In this document: piece after piece, positions 19,755 to 32,300 of the stretch
Layout of the letters: every line of letters begins with the position of its first letter
Numbering within the stretch: the stretch's first letter is position 1
NCBI RefSeq assembly: GCF_000499845.2
Contig: NC_023756.2
Location: forward strand, 2,246,183-2,310,182
Source of the DNA: Phaseolus vulgaris
Taxonomy: Eukaryota > Streptophyta > Magnoliopsida > Fabales > Fabaceae
Reading direction: 5' to 3'
Length of the DNA: 64,000 bases
Notes under the pieces: generated by a model
Told to the model about the DNA's origin: nothing
The model's database searches: none
What the model saw: only the letters and a program-made list of their open reading frames with translations
Program-made: the position numbers and the translations under genes

Positions 19755-22700
19755 TTAAGCCTGACTGAGATCAAATGCAGAGACCCTTTTGAGCACAGAA
19801 AACAACAACTCACTCCACATATCAACAGGCCCTGGCAAGCACCAATGAGTGCAATCATTGTAACCCCTCATCCACTTGTTCCCCCAGTGCTTACCAGGGT
19901 GCCCATCTGGTCTCATCAGCATGGCTCTTGCAACATCCACCACCTCAAACCTATCACCCTTTTCTTCACCTTCACTCCTTGCTCTCTCAAACTCCTCCAT
20001 CTGAGCATTCCTCAGTTGCCATTCAAACTTCTCAAAATCCACCTCACTCTCACTCATTGGACCTGTCCTGTTGCAGTACCCTCCAGTGTTCCAAAACCCC
20101 TTCTCAAAGTGTGCTGATGCAAAGGTCCTCAACACTGTCACCATCCTCTTACTTCTGCACTCCTTGCACTCACTGATGTGTCTGAAGGCTGTTCTGAATG
20201 CTTTTCTCAAGGGGAAGTCCACGTTGTAGCTTGTGACATTTGGCTCGTTGCAGTACACACACCCTACTTCTTCTCCTCCTTCATGCAGATGCATCCCTCT
20301 GAAAAACCAGTGTCCATCTGAGATCACTGCATAGTCTAAGTTGGGGAGTTCGTTGGCCCAATCACTGTCTACCTTGTCCAGCTGCATGTCGAAGATGCTG
20401 GTGCCTGTGCCGTTCACCATTCTCTCCTCGCCTACTATCAGAAACCTGCTCCACAACATCATCAGAGTGAAGTCGTGGATGGGAAAATACCACTTGCGAA
20501 ACCTGTCTTCTGAGTCCTTGTAAATGTCCTTCGGAAGTTCATTCTGCAAGGTTTTTCAACAAAATTCTCAGTGAACTTAGTTTTCTTAGTGTAATGTTCT
20601 TGGAATAGTGTAATGTTCTTGGAAAAATCTCTCTATTTATTTATTGTAGATACGCACTTGCATATTTGGTTTGGATCAATTGATAGTATCACATTAATCA
20701 ATGAGATGAGAAACATGGCTTGTTAGAGAAAAAATAATATAACTGTTGACAGATAAAGGGTATGAATTATGTGTTTACACTGTAGGAATGTATAAAAAAT
20801 CAAGGTAGATGAAGCAAAAAGTCAGCTTCATTCTCCATTAACTATGGTTTCTTTCTTAATTATCAGTTTCATAAGAAACACAACAAAGGAGGAGAGAGAA
20901 GAATCTATGCTATTTCAAATTCTCTACTGTTGATGACATGCTACTGATATTGACATAACATTATTCAGATTAAACATAACTGCAACAGTTGAAAAAAATA
21001 TATTTTTTCATAGAGGTGTACTATTTTTTATGATATTATCATAACCCTTCATAAGATATGAAACTATTGGAAAAAGAGAGAGAAAATGCAATTCATTAGT
21101 TATATCAGAAAAACTAGTGTGAAAATCATTAATTCTAAGTATCCAAATCTACTGCAAGTGTGAAAAATTCTCTTCTGAAAGTTGATTGGGTCAAAAGTTA
21201 TTTACTGACGTGAGTCTCTTTCATCACACTTACACTTTTCTGCTGACAAATTCCATTGTTTTTCCCTATGCACGAGGGGAGAATATTTCGGAGTTTGAAC
21301 TTGTTTTTGTCATAACTTTATTCACCAACTTGACTGAATTGTTAATACTAATAAATAAGCAATATGATGTGTTTATAATGTTATTTGAATTATACAAAAG
21401 TTAAATATTTATTATACTAAAAAACTCTAATGAAGATAATGCTGTATTATTATTATTAAATAATACTAGTATATTTCGAAAAATGGCTAAATAAAAATAA
21501 AAAAGCTTTTATTTTAAGAATAAAAAAAATTGACTGCTTTATTTTAAATTATTTAGATATTTTAGTGTTGGGTATTAAACTGATTATAAGATTTGGAATT
21601 AGTCAAATAAACACTGATGCCAATTTCACAACTAATAATCAATTAATTAGGAAATGATATTCAAATTATTCCTACCAACAACAAACTACAAAAGAAGTAA
21701 GCAAATTGACATCAATTAAATTTTCAACAATTTACTATTTTTTTCGCACATTGCATGTTGATTATCACGCAACTTCCCATTAGAGAAGAGTTCTTAATGT
21801 TGGGGTATTCAAAAGTAGCAAATAAATTGATTTTGGAAAATGAAAGTTGAAAACGTAAGATGGTTGAATTAAAATGTATGATCAAACTAACTATTGAACT
21901 GGAAAAAGTGAGTAAAATGATTTACAACAGCATAAATGGAGTGTAATGATAAAAGATAACAAGAATAGAAATGAAAATAATGAGAAATGAGTTTAAAAAA
22001 CAAAATTACTAGGTGGTGAGTATAATTTCATGTAAGCCTAATAAAATAACCTTTAAAGTATAATAATAGAATATTACTCACCTTCCTAAACACTTTGTCT
22101 TCTATACCATCAATCATGTAGATAAATTAGGATGAAATTGGTGTATTTTAATAATTAGTCTCAACGAAATTAAGAAGAGAGTTTAAGAGTTTCTCTTTCT
22201 TTTTCTTATAGTCTTATAATACAATAATAGAATAACATTTTATTCAATAAAATATAACAAAAAGAGAAGAAAATGAAGATTAGTTATTAGTTATAGAAAA
22301 CAAGAGGTCGTTAAATAGAATAGAGAAGGGATCTCAAGAACTATCAGTGGAAGTCGTGATGGAGGTGATAAAATTGTCATAGTCTTCTGGTAGACCTTAA
22401 AATATCACTTTATTGTGATCTGCAATGGTAAGAGGTGCTCCAACGACGAGCGTATCAACGATCTTCTTGATATTAAGAAAATACGTTGTGACAGTATGAT
22501 CTCATTTTCATGTTTTTAAATGTGAAGTGGTGCAAATACCAACCATTTGGTGAGAATGAAAGTAGACATGAACACTAGGATGAGGTGATCTTGTTGTTTG
22601 TAAGTTTTGAACACTAAACTAATCGTGCTAGAGGTAGCATCGGAGGCACAAGGAAACTGATGAGGAATACAAGAATCTTCCAAAAGAAGTGAGAAATATT

Positions 22701-24835
22701 GAAACCTTGAATGGTTGGATCAACTTGTTGTTGCCAAATAAAGAAGTTGTCTTCATATAGCTTTAGACTGATGGGTGTATTGAATGTTTTGCAAATGAGC
22801 AAAAGAATGATCTCAGTTAGGTTCACACTCCAAAATTTATTAATCATCTCTCTCAGATAATAAAATGACATTTTGTAGAGAATGATATTTTGTCTTTGTA
22901 AGTTAAATTTTGAAATAGAGATTTGTATGTGTATTACACTCAAGCATATTTTCCCTTTCTACTCCTTTCAATCTTCCCTTCTATTTGTTGACAAGAATCA
23001 CATTCTCTTTGTATGCAAGCAAAGAATTTGAGCTCCACCGAAAGCCCAAAACTATGCTACTCAAGTGTGCAACGTGTAAAGGAACTAATATAGCTTGAAA
23101 TTCAATCACAATTTGGTTTAGGATTCTTGTTTCACCATAACTTTCTTAAACTAAGTTACCCAAATATCATTTTTAATTGATTCATAATCATTAAACTCAA
23201 ATATTATATAGTATAGGACAATCACATGTTTAGATATCAATTTAATTATATTGCAATCGAGTCATTTATCAGCTTAGATCATATAATAACATTGAAATTT
23301 TGTTAAAAAATATTAAGTTACTTGATATTAAAATGAATTTTAATTAATGATTTGAGTATATTTATAATTAAATCTATTTATTAATTTAATTATATGAAAT
23401 ATGAAATGATATATTCATATTTTTATAAACTAAATTTATTGTAATATCTTGTTTGTAATAAGTGCAATAGATATTTTAATTCTGGTTTAATCACCTTGTA
23501 AAGTTTATTTTATTGCAACATAATAATAAAAGAGTATTTAAAACAAAACTAGAATGAGAAATAAATAATATATTAATTAAAATTACTAAATATACTGTAA
23601 TGATTTTAATAAATTGATCAGATTGATTATGTAATATATGAAATGATATATTAAATTTGGTTATGATGTGGTTGTTAACAAAATGGCATGTTACATTTTT
23701 CACCATTTTAATTTTTAAAAGAAAAATTAAAAACTAAGTGAGAATTAAATCGAATTCTAATCATTAACAGAAGCAGAAGTAAATATCAAGAATACTATAT
23801 ATGTTATCTAGAATTTTTATTTTTTTTTAACTTTTCCTAATAGTGGGCCAAAATTATTAATAACAATACCAAAAAGTGTTAAATTTGAGTAAATAGCACA
23901 GAATTTGGTGTAATTACTGTTAGATACTAACCTGTGACAAGAGACAGAGAAGAGAATCCATGTGGTTTCTGGCCACAGAGTCACCAATGAAAGCCATTGT
24001 TTTGCCACTAACCATTTGGAGGAAGTTCCTTGGATCAAACCTTGGAAGATCACATTCATCAGGCTTCCATCTCCAATTCAGAAAATCTCTGTCCTTTCTC
24101 CCATGCCTGAAACAGTTTTTGCTATCAGGGATTGAAGGGCAGCTTGAATTGGTGTAATAGGTTGATGACCCTTCCAATGCTTGGACCCAATGACCCTTAG
24201 AAAGGTCACATGGTTTCTGTTCTGCCCCAAAATAAAGAAAAGTACACAAATTTATGTAATGGGACAAATGCAGACCCACAAAATCAAGTTAACATAAACA
24301 TAAACATAAAGGGTGGTGATCATAATCCATGATCATGATCAAGGAATTGAATCACAATTGAGATCCCAATTGAATCCCAATGTTTGTTTTCCTGAAAGAT
24401 TAAAAATTTATGATGTCACGGTTGTAACACCTTTGTGGGTCATTAGAACTCTGAAAAAAACTTGATTTTGGGACGAAATCATGGTTGTGGACCCCTTTTT
24501 AAAAACCTGAACATGATCATGATGAAGAGTGTGTGATAATTTTGGAACATACCCTTTTGTGGTTGGGATGATGATGATGACTTTGTTGTGATGATGGCAT
24601 GTTCTTGGTTTTGTGAGGGATTTTCAAAGAGGTCATGGCCTTGGTGGGGTGTGAGGATTGAAGGGTTGGGATTGTAGAGGAAGAACAAACAGAAAACAGA
24701 AGCCATTAAGAGAGTGGACAAGACAAAAGGCACTCCCTTCCCTAAGGTCAGACCAAGAAATCTCTCCCTTTTGCTATGATTATGATGCTTGTCCTGAAAC
24801 ATCGTACTGGATGTTTTCATGGTCTTCTCCAACAT
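19755..24835 (-). CDS. TRICHOME BIREFRINGENCE-LIKE protein (probable wall-polysaccharide O-acetyltransferase)
   Basis: Type II Golgi-membrane protein of the TBL/DUF231 PC-esterase family; studied members acetylate xylan, mannan or pectin. Exons on the minus strand are 24835-24553, 24221-23932 and 20543-19755, GT-AG with matching phases, giving 453 aa. The frame is open upstream of the ATG at 24835, but only a TTG (24859) lies there. Residues about 33-55 form a membrane anchor. The TBL domain begins CDLSKGHWV. The GDS motif is at about 174-176 (AFIGDSVARNH) and the C-terminal DxxH motif at about 421-424 (NDCTHWCLPGPVD), so both catalytic blocks are intact. Cysteine spacing matches the family. 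Its closest relatives are probably the TBL19-22 group, judged from memory. Intron 2 is 3.4 kb and holds a copia gag relic. Confidence 0.92.
20544..22290. other. large intron 2 of the TBL gene, 3' part
   Basis: AT-rich intronic sequence with no recognisable gene. The acceptor TTGCAG ends at 20544 on the minus strand. Confidence 0.5.
22300..22870 (-). pseudogene. decayed Ty1/copia gag relic in TBL intron 2
   Basis: On the minus strand one frame reads TPISLKLYEDNFFIWQQQV (about 22790-22730), which matches the start of copia gag polyproteins (pattern KLxxxNFxxWxxQ). Further on, another frame reads KIVDTLVVGAPLTIADHNKV, then a stop, then GLPEDYDNFITSITTS (about 22470-22340), the classic later gag segment. 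Stops and frameshifts separate the parts. No LTRs or pol were found, so this is an old truncated copy lying in the same orientation as the host gene. Confidence 0.7.
22950..23930. other. large intron 2 of the TBL gene, 5' part
   Basis: AT-rich intronic DNA. The donor GTTAGT is at 23931-23926 on the minus strand. No gene is seen. Confidence 0.5.
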
Positions 24836-24899
24836 CCTTCTGACACTTAAGAGAGACAAAGGAGAGAAAATGGTGGGGTCAGTTCAATGTGAGAGAACA

Positions 24900-27660
24900 G
24901 AACTATCACACTCCAAAACTCTAATCATAATAATAATGAGATAAAACTTTGGTGTTCACAGAGTTTCTGTAGTTGTAACTGTTATGATGAGAGGAAAAAC
25001 AAAAGTTGTGACTGCAATGGTGAAACTTAGGTTACACGAATGTTTTTTCTATGCCACACCAGTTGTACACACTGTACTGATCTGGAAAAACCAAGATAGA
25101 AATCATTGCAAAATTGTTTTTTTTTTTTACTTTTTCCTCACTTTATGATATATTTTGTTGCTTTCAATTCAATGCTGCTAAAAATAATTTAATTAAAACA
25201 TTAATGAGGCAAAGAATTATATTAACTGTCATTTACTTCTGATATATCACTTGCAATAAAACGGTTTTTGAATAATTAATTGCTTTGAAAATCATTTTTA
25301 AGATGATTTCTGACAGACCAAAAGTATAAAAATCTGTAATTTATTCAAATTCACTAATTAATCAATAAATTCCATTAATGTTTCCTTCTGGTGTTTCATT
25401 TGGGATATTGTAATACATCAGATCTAACATATAGGGTAATAGAATATTTTTACAGTATTTGGAAATAAATTCAGTGATTTTATTTTTCAAAGTATTGACC
25501 AGTGTTAATTAGTTGTGATTTTTACATTTTTGACATCATAAGCCAAATTTAAGGTTGTGGAACAAGTTTCCACACATGTTGTTAGAGATGATTGAGTGAT
25601 GACAGTTGATGGTGGCCCCTGATAAAGATGGGCCAGAAAAGTAAGGTTTAGAAAACTCACATTATTTTGTTTGTTAGAATTTGAAAAACTGTTTGTGGAA
25701 GAGCACAAAACTTGTGAAAGAGAAAGCATGGCATGCAATGAAAAGGGTACTTTTTTTTGTCAGAAGATAGCATTAAGGGTGGAATGTGACAGATGTCAAG
25801 GTACAAGTTAAGCAGAGCATGTGATGTTGTTGGGGTGTGGACCATTGTCATTCACAATTCTTACACTTTTTTTGCAGCTGAGGTTGTGTTGGTGGAGAGT
25901 GAATATGGTCATGGATTAGTGTAATGTAAGGCCTAAGACTACTTCAGAAGTGCTGGATCAAAACACCAACTACTATTCTGCAGTTTGACCCTTCTTTTGT
26001 GGAACATGGTTCATGAAAATTCAATCACAAATTAGTATTCAATTCAATCACATAATAATGACAAATATAGGTTAAAATGGGTGATTTAATAAACTTACAT
26101 GATAAATTGACAACTTATATACAGTTACAGTCTTTAATATTATTATTTTAATATTTTTATATTATTTAATTATAAATTTATTATTTATTAATTTTTTTTC
26201 TAAATTCATCATATAAAAAATTGTATATAACTTTCATATGGTTGTCAAAATATAATTTCTTACATGGTAATGATGGAAAATTGGGTAGTGAGCTGTTTAA
26301 ACTTTGTTATTGTTTAGAAGAATAAAAAAAATGAATAATATAATGAAAAGATGTCAAAAGAAATAAACTCCCTCATTTTTTAGTGTGGTTTAAGGTCTTT
26401 TGAAAATATCAATAAATATAATACAAAAATACTTTAAGAAAGTATTTATATGATTTTCTATTTTATCATTTTTATTTTTACATGGCCATAATAAATTCAA
26501 ATATAAATTAAGAATTAAGTAAAGAATAAAAGTATAAATGACAAGAGGGATTTTATTTTGAGAATCACGGTTAAATAAAAATAAAATAAAAATTACAAAT
26601 TTTTATAAGTATGACTTTTACAAAAAAAATTTATAGAAGTTAACAAATTTAATTATCATAATTACTATATGTGATGGAATAATAATGTGAAATTTTTATA
26701 CTTTTGTGAGCATATCCATACTAGAAAGGAGTTGTAGAAAAAATACTATACAATAATACAACTTATTGAATGCATTCATGTGGTAAAAAAATACTACATG
26801 AATAATAGAACTTGTTGAATTGAAGTTGAAGATTAGAGTTATTGTTGGTCCATTTTCTTCACTAAAACATATCATGTATAAAGACATAGCTTATTACATG
26901 TAAATTTTTTAAATGTTTCCTTTTATCAGTTTCTAATTATAAATAAAAGATTCATCCATAAATGTCAGCGTTCAAGACCATAGATAAAATGATAACTTTT
27001 GTTTAGAAGGATAAAAAGTATTTTTTTTTTTTAATGTTGAATGTTGAATGGGATCACTAAACAAAGGTGATAACAAGGTTTAATTTGTTTTATAGTAAAA
27101 AAATGATGTTGATGATATGTAACTTAAATTATTTACATAAACATGTTGATGATATTCCATAGTGTAAAATAAAATGAATCTAAATGTAATTAAGTTAAAA
27201 TTAAAAGAAACACGTGTGGTAGGAAATTGAAATTATTTGAAGATATGTTGAGCTTAGTTTTGAGTCAACCTTCTTAGTGGATGGTGACATCGCATAAGTT
27301 GTCAGAAGTCAACAGCCTCCTTGCTATGAGTATGGTACGAGGCAGCATTTCATGTGGACCTTATCTCACGTTAATATTTATAATACTAATATAATTAATA
27401 CCCATTCAAAAACAAGGAACTCATAGTGATCGATGGAAAATGGAATAATATCATGCCCTCCAATATGGTTTTATGTTTTAATATTTGTAGAGAAAATTAA
27501 ATGGAAAATGTACATTATTGAGAAAATGTGTGAAGGGTTTCATGTTTTTATCTAATAATGAAGATAAAGTTTTAAGAAAAACCATAGTTTATAAGATTTT
27601 ATTGTAAAAATTAAAAAATACAATAGATTTATGGTGTAAATTATATAAATGTAAAAATTG
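24900..27660. other. intergenic DNA upstream of the TBL gene
   Basis: The first few hundred bases are the likely TBL promoter and leader. The rest is AT-rich with no credible open frame. At 27260-27330 there are W-box-like cores ('gagtcaac', 'aagtcaac'), too common to call as sites. Confidence 0.4.
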
Positions 27661-28129
27661 TAAAGGATGGAGGTGAAATGAGTTTGGGAAGAAATGGCAA
27701 TTCCCAGGATATGTAAGTCTTGTTTTAGGATTTGGTTGGCATGTTATTAGGCAAGGAACCAATGATGACCAACTTGTAGCTAATTCAAAACAAACAAATT
27801 AATATCAAGTATCTCAATTTTACTGAATTTCTCTATTTCCAAGTTCTGACAACCAAGTGCCTCATGCTCATATCAAAGCATATTGAAACTCATTGTAAAG
27901 GATGGAGGTGAAATGAGTTTGGGAAGAAATGGCAATTCCCAGGATATGTAAGTCTTGTTTTAGGATTTGGTTGGCATGTTATTAGGCAAGGAACCAATGA
28001 TGACCAACTTGTAGCTAATTCAAAACAAACAAATTAATATCAAGTATCTCAATTTTACTGAATTTCTCTATTTCCAAGTTCTGACAACCAAGTGCCTCAT
28101 GCTCATATCAAAGCATATTGAAACTCATT
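27661..28129. repeat. exact tandem duplication of a 235-bp unit
   Basis: The unit beginning 'taaaggatggaggtgaaatg' and ending 'tattgaaactcatt' runs from 27661 to 27895 and again from 27896 to 28129. By eye no base differs between the two copies. There is no coding content. A duplication this exact must be very recent, or could be an assembly artefact. Confidence 0.9.
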
Positions 28130-28634
28130 TTATGTCAAATTTATCAACCTAATGAACTGAAACATACAAAATCACTTGTACTCATAACATCATGTAAAAA
28201 ATATTTACTTTAAATAACTTGGCGACTAAGATTAATTCTTGCTTGGAAGGAGGGTGCATATGATATGCCTGGCTGTGCGGCTGACTTGGTAGTACAATTC
28301 ATTTTTTTCAAGGATAAGTATTGTAACAAGAATGAGTTAACGAATCACGAATTTATGTTGTAGCTAAAAACATCAAGGCATTGCCCATACAATAAAGGAA
28401 GAATTCAAAGAAACTCTATAAACAAATTCTAGTTATGATACCAAAAGAAAAAGGCGCAAGGTGCACGGCGATAACAATTAGAGTGAAGTGACACATAGGC
28501 CATGGTGGCTAACCTGTGCATATATCAATAACCAGAATGTGATAAGTGACAAAATTCGAAAGTCAAGACTACAGCAATAACTATATATGTAACAAAAGTT
28601 GAAAAAAAAATGATTTAAAGAAGACAAACTGGCC

Positions 28635-28928
28635 TCAAGCCTTAGCCAGTTCATACATCCAATCCTCTCCTTCCAAATGATCGAGAATGGATTGGGGTCG
28701 GTGCTGTTGCAGAACAGTCACAGTCAAACACTTGATGCCAATTTCTCTGATTCTAGGCGGCGGCATTATCACACCTGCTGTTTCAGTTAGATATCTACAC
28801 AGGAAAAACTTATCTGCAAGCGACAATCTGGGAGCAGATTCATACAAAACAACTGCATCAGAGGATCTGGATCGCTTTATCAAGTCAGATATGAAGCAGC
28901 AAGAGTACCAACTCTGCTCATTGTCCAT
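28635..28928 (-). CDS. 97-aa ORF of unknown function downstream of SUO
   Basis: ATG is at 28928 and the stop ends at 28635, about 380 bases past the SUO stop on the same strand. The start is in good plant context (GAGCCATGGAC). The codon composition is less AT-rich than the flanks, and the peptide (MDNEQSWYSCCFISDLIKRS ... DWMYELAKA) has mixed, protein-like composition with several Cys. I do not recognise a family. It may be a small separate gene, an alternative last exon of SUO, or a chance ORF in the long SUO 3' UTR. The antisense open frame (28687-29025) is taken as its shadow. Confidence 0.35.
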   Translation of the reverse strand: MDNEQSWYSCCFISDLIKRSRSSDAVVLYESAPRLSLADKFFLCRYLTETAGVIMPPPRIREIGIKCLTVTVLQQHRPQSILDHLEGEDWMYELAKA

Positions 28929-29309
28929 GGCTCAACACTCAAGTATCTCCAATTTATCAGACATTTTCCATAAAAGCTGCACCAGAACAGATACAAATTC
29001 AATACAGCAGATTCTTACAAAATAAGGAAATTGCATAGAAAAACATCAGTATAACGAACAAATACAGCCAGAAATTTGGCGCATGTATAGAGAACTATTC
29101 TTTTAACAAAATATGTTAAGATTCCAAGCAGACAAAATGGACGGTTATAGCCCATTTAAAAACGCCAAATACAAGGCAAACTCATGGAGAGAGAAAGAGA
29201 ACTGATAATGAAATGACACCAAATCTCAGCCAAGAAATTACAGCAAAAAGATTAGGAGGGCCAGAGAGCATAAAAGTGGCTAACCTCTTTGTGTTGAGGA
29301 AACATGACA

Positions 29310-32300
29310 CTATTGCCGTGAGTGTTGCTTATAACCGAATCTCTCAGCATCCCAACCACCATCAGGCTCTTTTCTTTTCAATGCAGCTCCTGCCATCTGA
29401 AGCATCTTCAAGTGGTCCTCAATCGAGGCTTGTGTGTTTGGGACAGACATTTGCCTCAATCCTGAAGACAATCTATCATCCCTCCGTTCTGTATCTGCCA
29501 CACCAGGGCCTGAATTAAGATCCAGACTTTGACTTCCCCATTTTCTGCTGTCAGGTATCACATTACTAGTACCACCTGGAAGACTCATAACATATGGACG
29601 GGGATACGTGGATGAAACAACACCACCAGGCCCAACTGGCTGTGAAGTCATGGTAGGAAAACATAGCCCGCCCACATTTGAGGAATCCATAAATGCAGTT
29701 GACCCAGAAAAGGAGTTTGAGGATAATGGAAAATTGGTTTCAAATGGAAATCCAGGATATGGAAAAGCTGTAGTGGATGGATAAGCAACAGCCGGAGAGG
29801 ATGAAAGCACTGATCCCCTGTAGATTTCAGGACCGAAAGGACTGCTACCTGTAGGACCCATTATTCTTTGTGCCCCGGCACCACTGACATAACTCTGCTC
29901 CCCTCTACCAGGCAGAAGTGGCGGGACAGTAATTGCAGGATAGGAATTTCCTGGAGGAAACCATGCAGAATAATTCCCATATTCAGCATTGTTTGTTCTC
30001 GTGCTATGAACAGCACTTGGAAACGGTACACTGTTTTTCATCAGCTGACTACGTGCTGGGACTTCACTACCAACTTCTTCAAGACCAAGCCCATTATTTA
30101 AGTCAAAGTCTCTTGAGACACTTCCACCATTAGACAACCCACTAGACAATGACGGCTTGCTTGGTAAAGAAGGAATATCCAGTTTGCTTATAGAGAAAGA
30201 ACCAATTTCAGGAGTGTCATCGACTCTATTTAAATCAAGATCGAGTCCCACACTACGATCATGTGGTCCAGATTCTAAAGAACCATGTGAACCAACATCC
30301 TCAAAACATCTTTCATCTGCCACATTTAAGTCAAAATCTAAGGGAGCACGGCTTTGTTTGATAGAAGTGACTTCAACAGAAGTAATATCATTAGTAGAGG
30401 ACTGCATCTCAGCATTTTTCCTAGGTTCAGCTGGTCGAAATGCACTGGTAGCAGCAGATCCTTTCCATCCAAGCTCCCCCTTCATCCTCAATGGGTTTTC
30501 TGGTGGAATAACCGGCCCTTTAGCAGCAGATGCCACTGTAATTGAAGGGTGGAAGCCACCAGAGATGGACGAAATGGGAAAAGGCAACGGGCAAGGAACA
30601 TGGACTGCAGATGATGTGATAGGATCTTCCTGTCTGGCAATCTCCCCTTGGCTTGCGTCATCAAAAGGAAAGCCTTCATTTAAATCAAAGTCAAGTTTTA
30701 CAGTTGCATCAGCACCAGATGCAGAGTATGCATGCCTCTCTCCTGAAACTTCAGACGGATTTGCATCTAGCTTTTGCTCACATGATTTGGACACTTCATT
30801 TTCTTTCCTAGACATTGTTTGTAAATCTGGCTGAACTGATGATGAACCAGAACACTGACCAATGGCCTCTTTTCTGCCCATATTATCTTCAGCACAATCA
30901 TTAGAATCATCTGGAGAAGAAGAATCCTGCTCCCTTCGTCTTTCGTCAGGCTCAATCACTACTGACTTCATGTCATCAGCATTTTCATCCATGGGTACCA
31001 TTAAAGCATTACCAGAGGCAGGTAACTCCTTTTTTAAATATATAGACTCAGAGTTTTCAGCAGTTGGAGAGGTCTTTTGCACTAGTATTCCTGTACCTGT
31101 TGCTTTCTCCACACTAATATGGTTCTCATTATCCACACTTGAAGTTAAATCAGGCTTCTTTTCACCTGATTCGTTTTCTGACTCAACATTGGTAAAAGGT
31201 TTTGAAACCAACATTTTCTCATTCTCAATGATCTCCTCTTTCATGTGATCAACCTTCTGATCATCATCAAAAGAGGAAGCCCTTGGCTTTAGTTTAGAGT
31301 CTGAAACTCCAGCGTCTGCATTACTCTCCTTTTTAGGAGTCAGTATAGTTACAGAAGCATCTTCTATGGTTTCGGGCCGTAAGCATGGACCTTCAACATT
31401 TTGTAACAAATCTGTAGAGGAGACATTTATACGAGTATCGTGGGAAGATGAAATGGTTTCACCATCCCCTGGAAAATCACGTGACACTGTCATGGCAGGA
31501 TGCCTCAATTCATTTTTTATCTGCGATGAATCAACTGTATTCAAAGGATGCTCTCCTGTAGCCCTACCATTCAACTCTGAAAGAGTGCGAACAGCTGCTT
31601 CACCAGAATGCTTTAACTTTAAATCATTGCCAGAGCATTGTTCATCTCCTGCAGGAGACGACTTTCTCTCGGGGGATGCCACAGGTGATGCATTTTCCGA
31701 TCTGGATATTTCCCCCGCAGCCACAGTAGCAAGTAGGTTCATCCCATCATCTCCATGGGAAACGGATGAACTTGCTTCAGAAAATTTTACACAGCTTTCA
31801 ACCAATGCATTCATGGGGCTTAAAGAAGCATCATAAGTCTGCCCTGATCTGGAAACAAATCCAGATGGCAAACTAGTTGGTTTTGATGTTTCTAATACCT
31901 TGTCACTATCTTCAATTGCCCTGCATCGCTCATCAACTATTGGAGTGCCCTTATTTTCATCACCAATCAAAGCTTCATTAGCATCACAAGATTCATTTAT
32001 CATATTTGACACATGGGTCAGCAAACACTCGGTCTTAGTTTTCAATCTTCTGTCCTGATTATCATTCAGGTCAGCAGGAGACAAAGCTTTACTGCTCGTT
32101 GTTGCTGGTTCTTCAAAAGAGCCTCCGCTAGCTCCCCTTGAAGGACTGCGACCAGTGTTTGGCAACCTGAGAATCAATCGCTGGTTATTCCCTTGATCGG
32201 CAAGGGGCTGGTCAACTGATTTTTCATGGGATGCTCGAGTTGGTGATACTTTCTCAGTCGGTGAATTTCTGGTTGAAATTTTTGCAGAGTTGTGCTCCTT

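Noticed and set aside
28250..28330. Possible microRNA precursor near 'gcggctgacttggta'
   Set aside because: No exact match to a microRNA family I know and no clear paired arm.
29868..31836. Plus-strand open frames within SUO
   Set aside because: Shadows of the long minus-strand exon; Ser-rich coding leaves other frames open.
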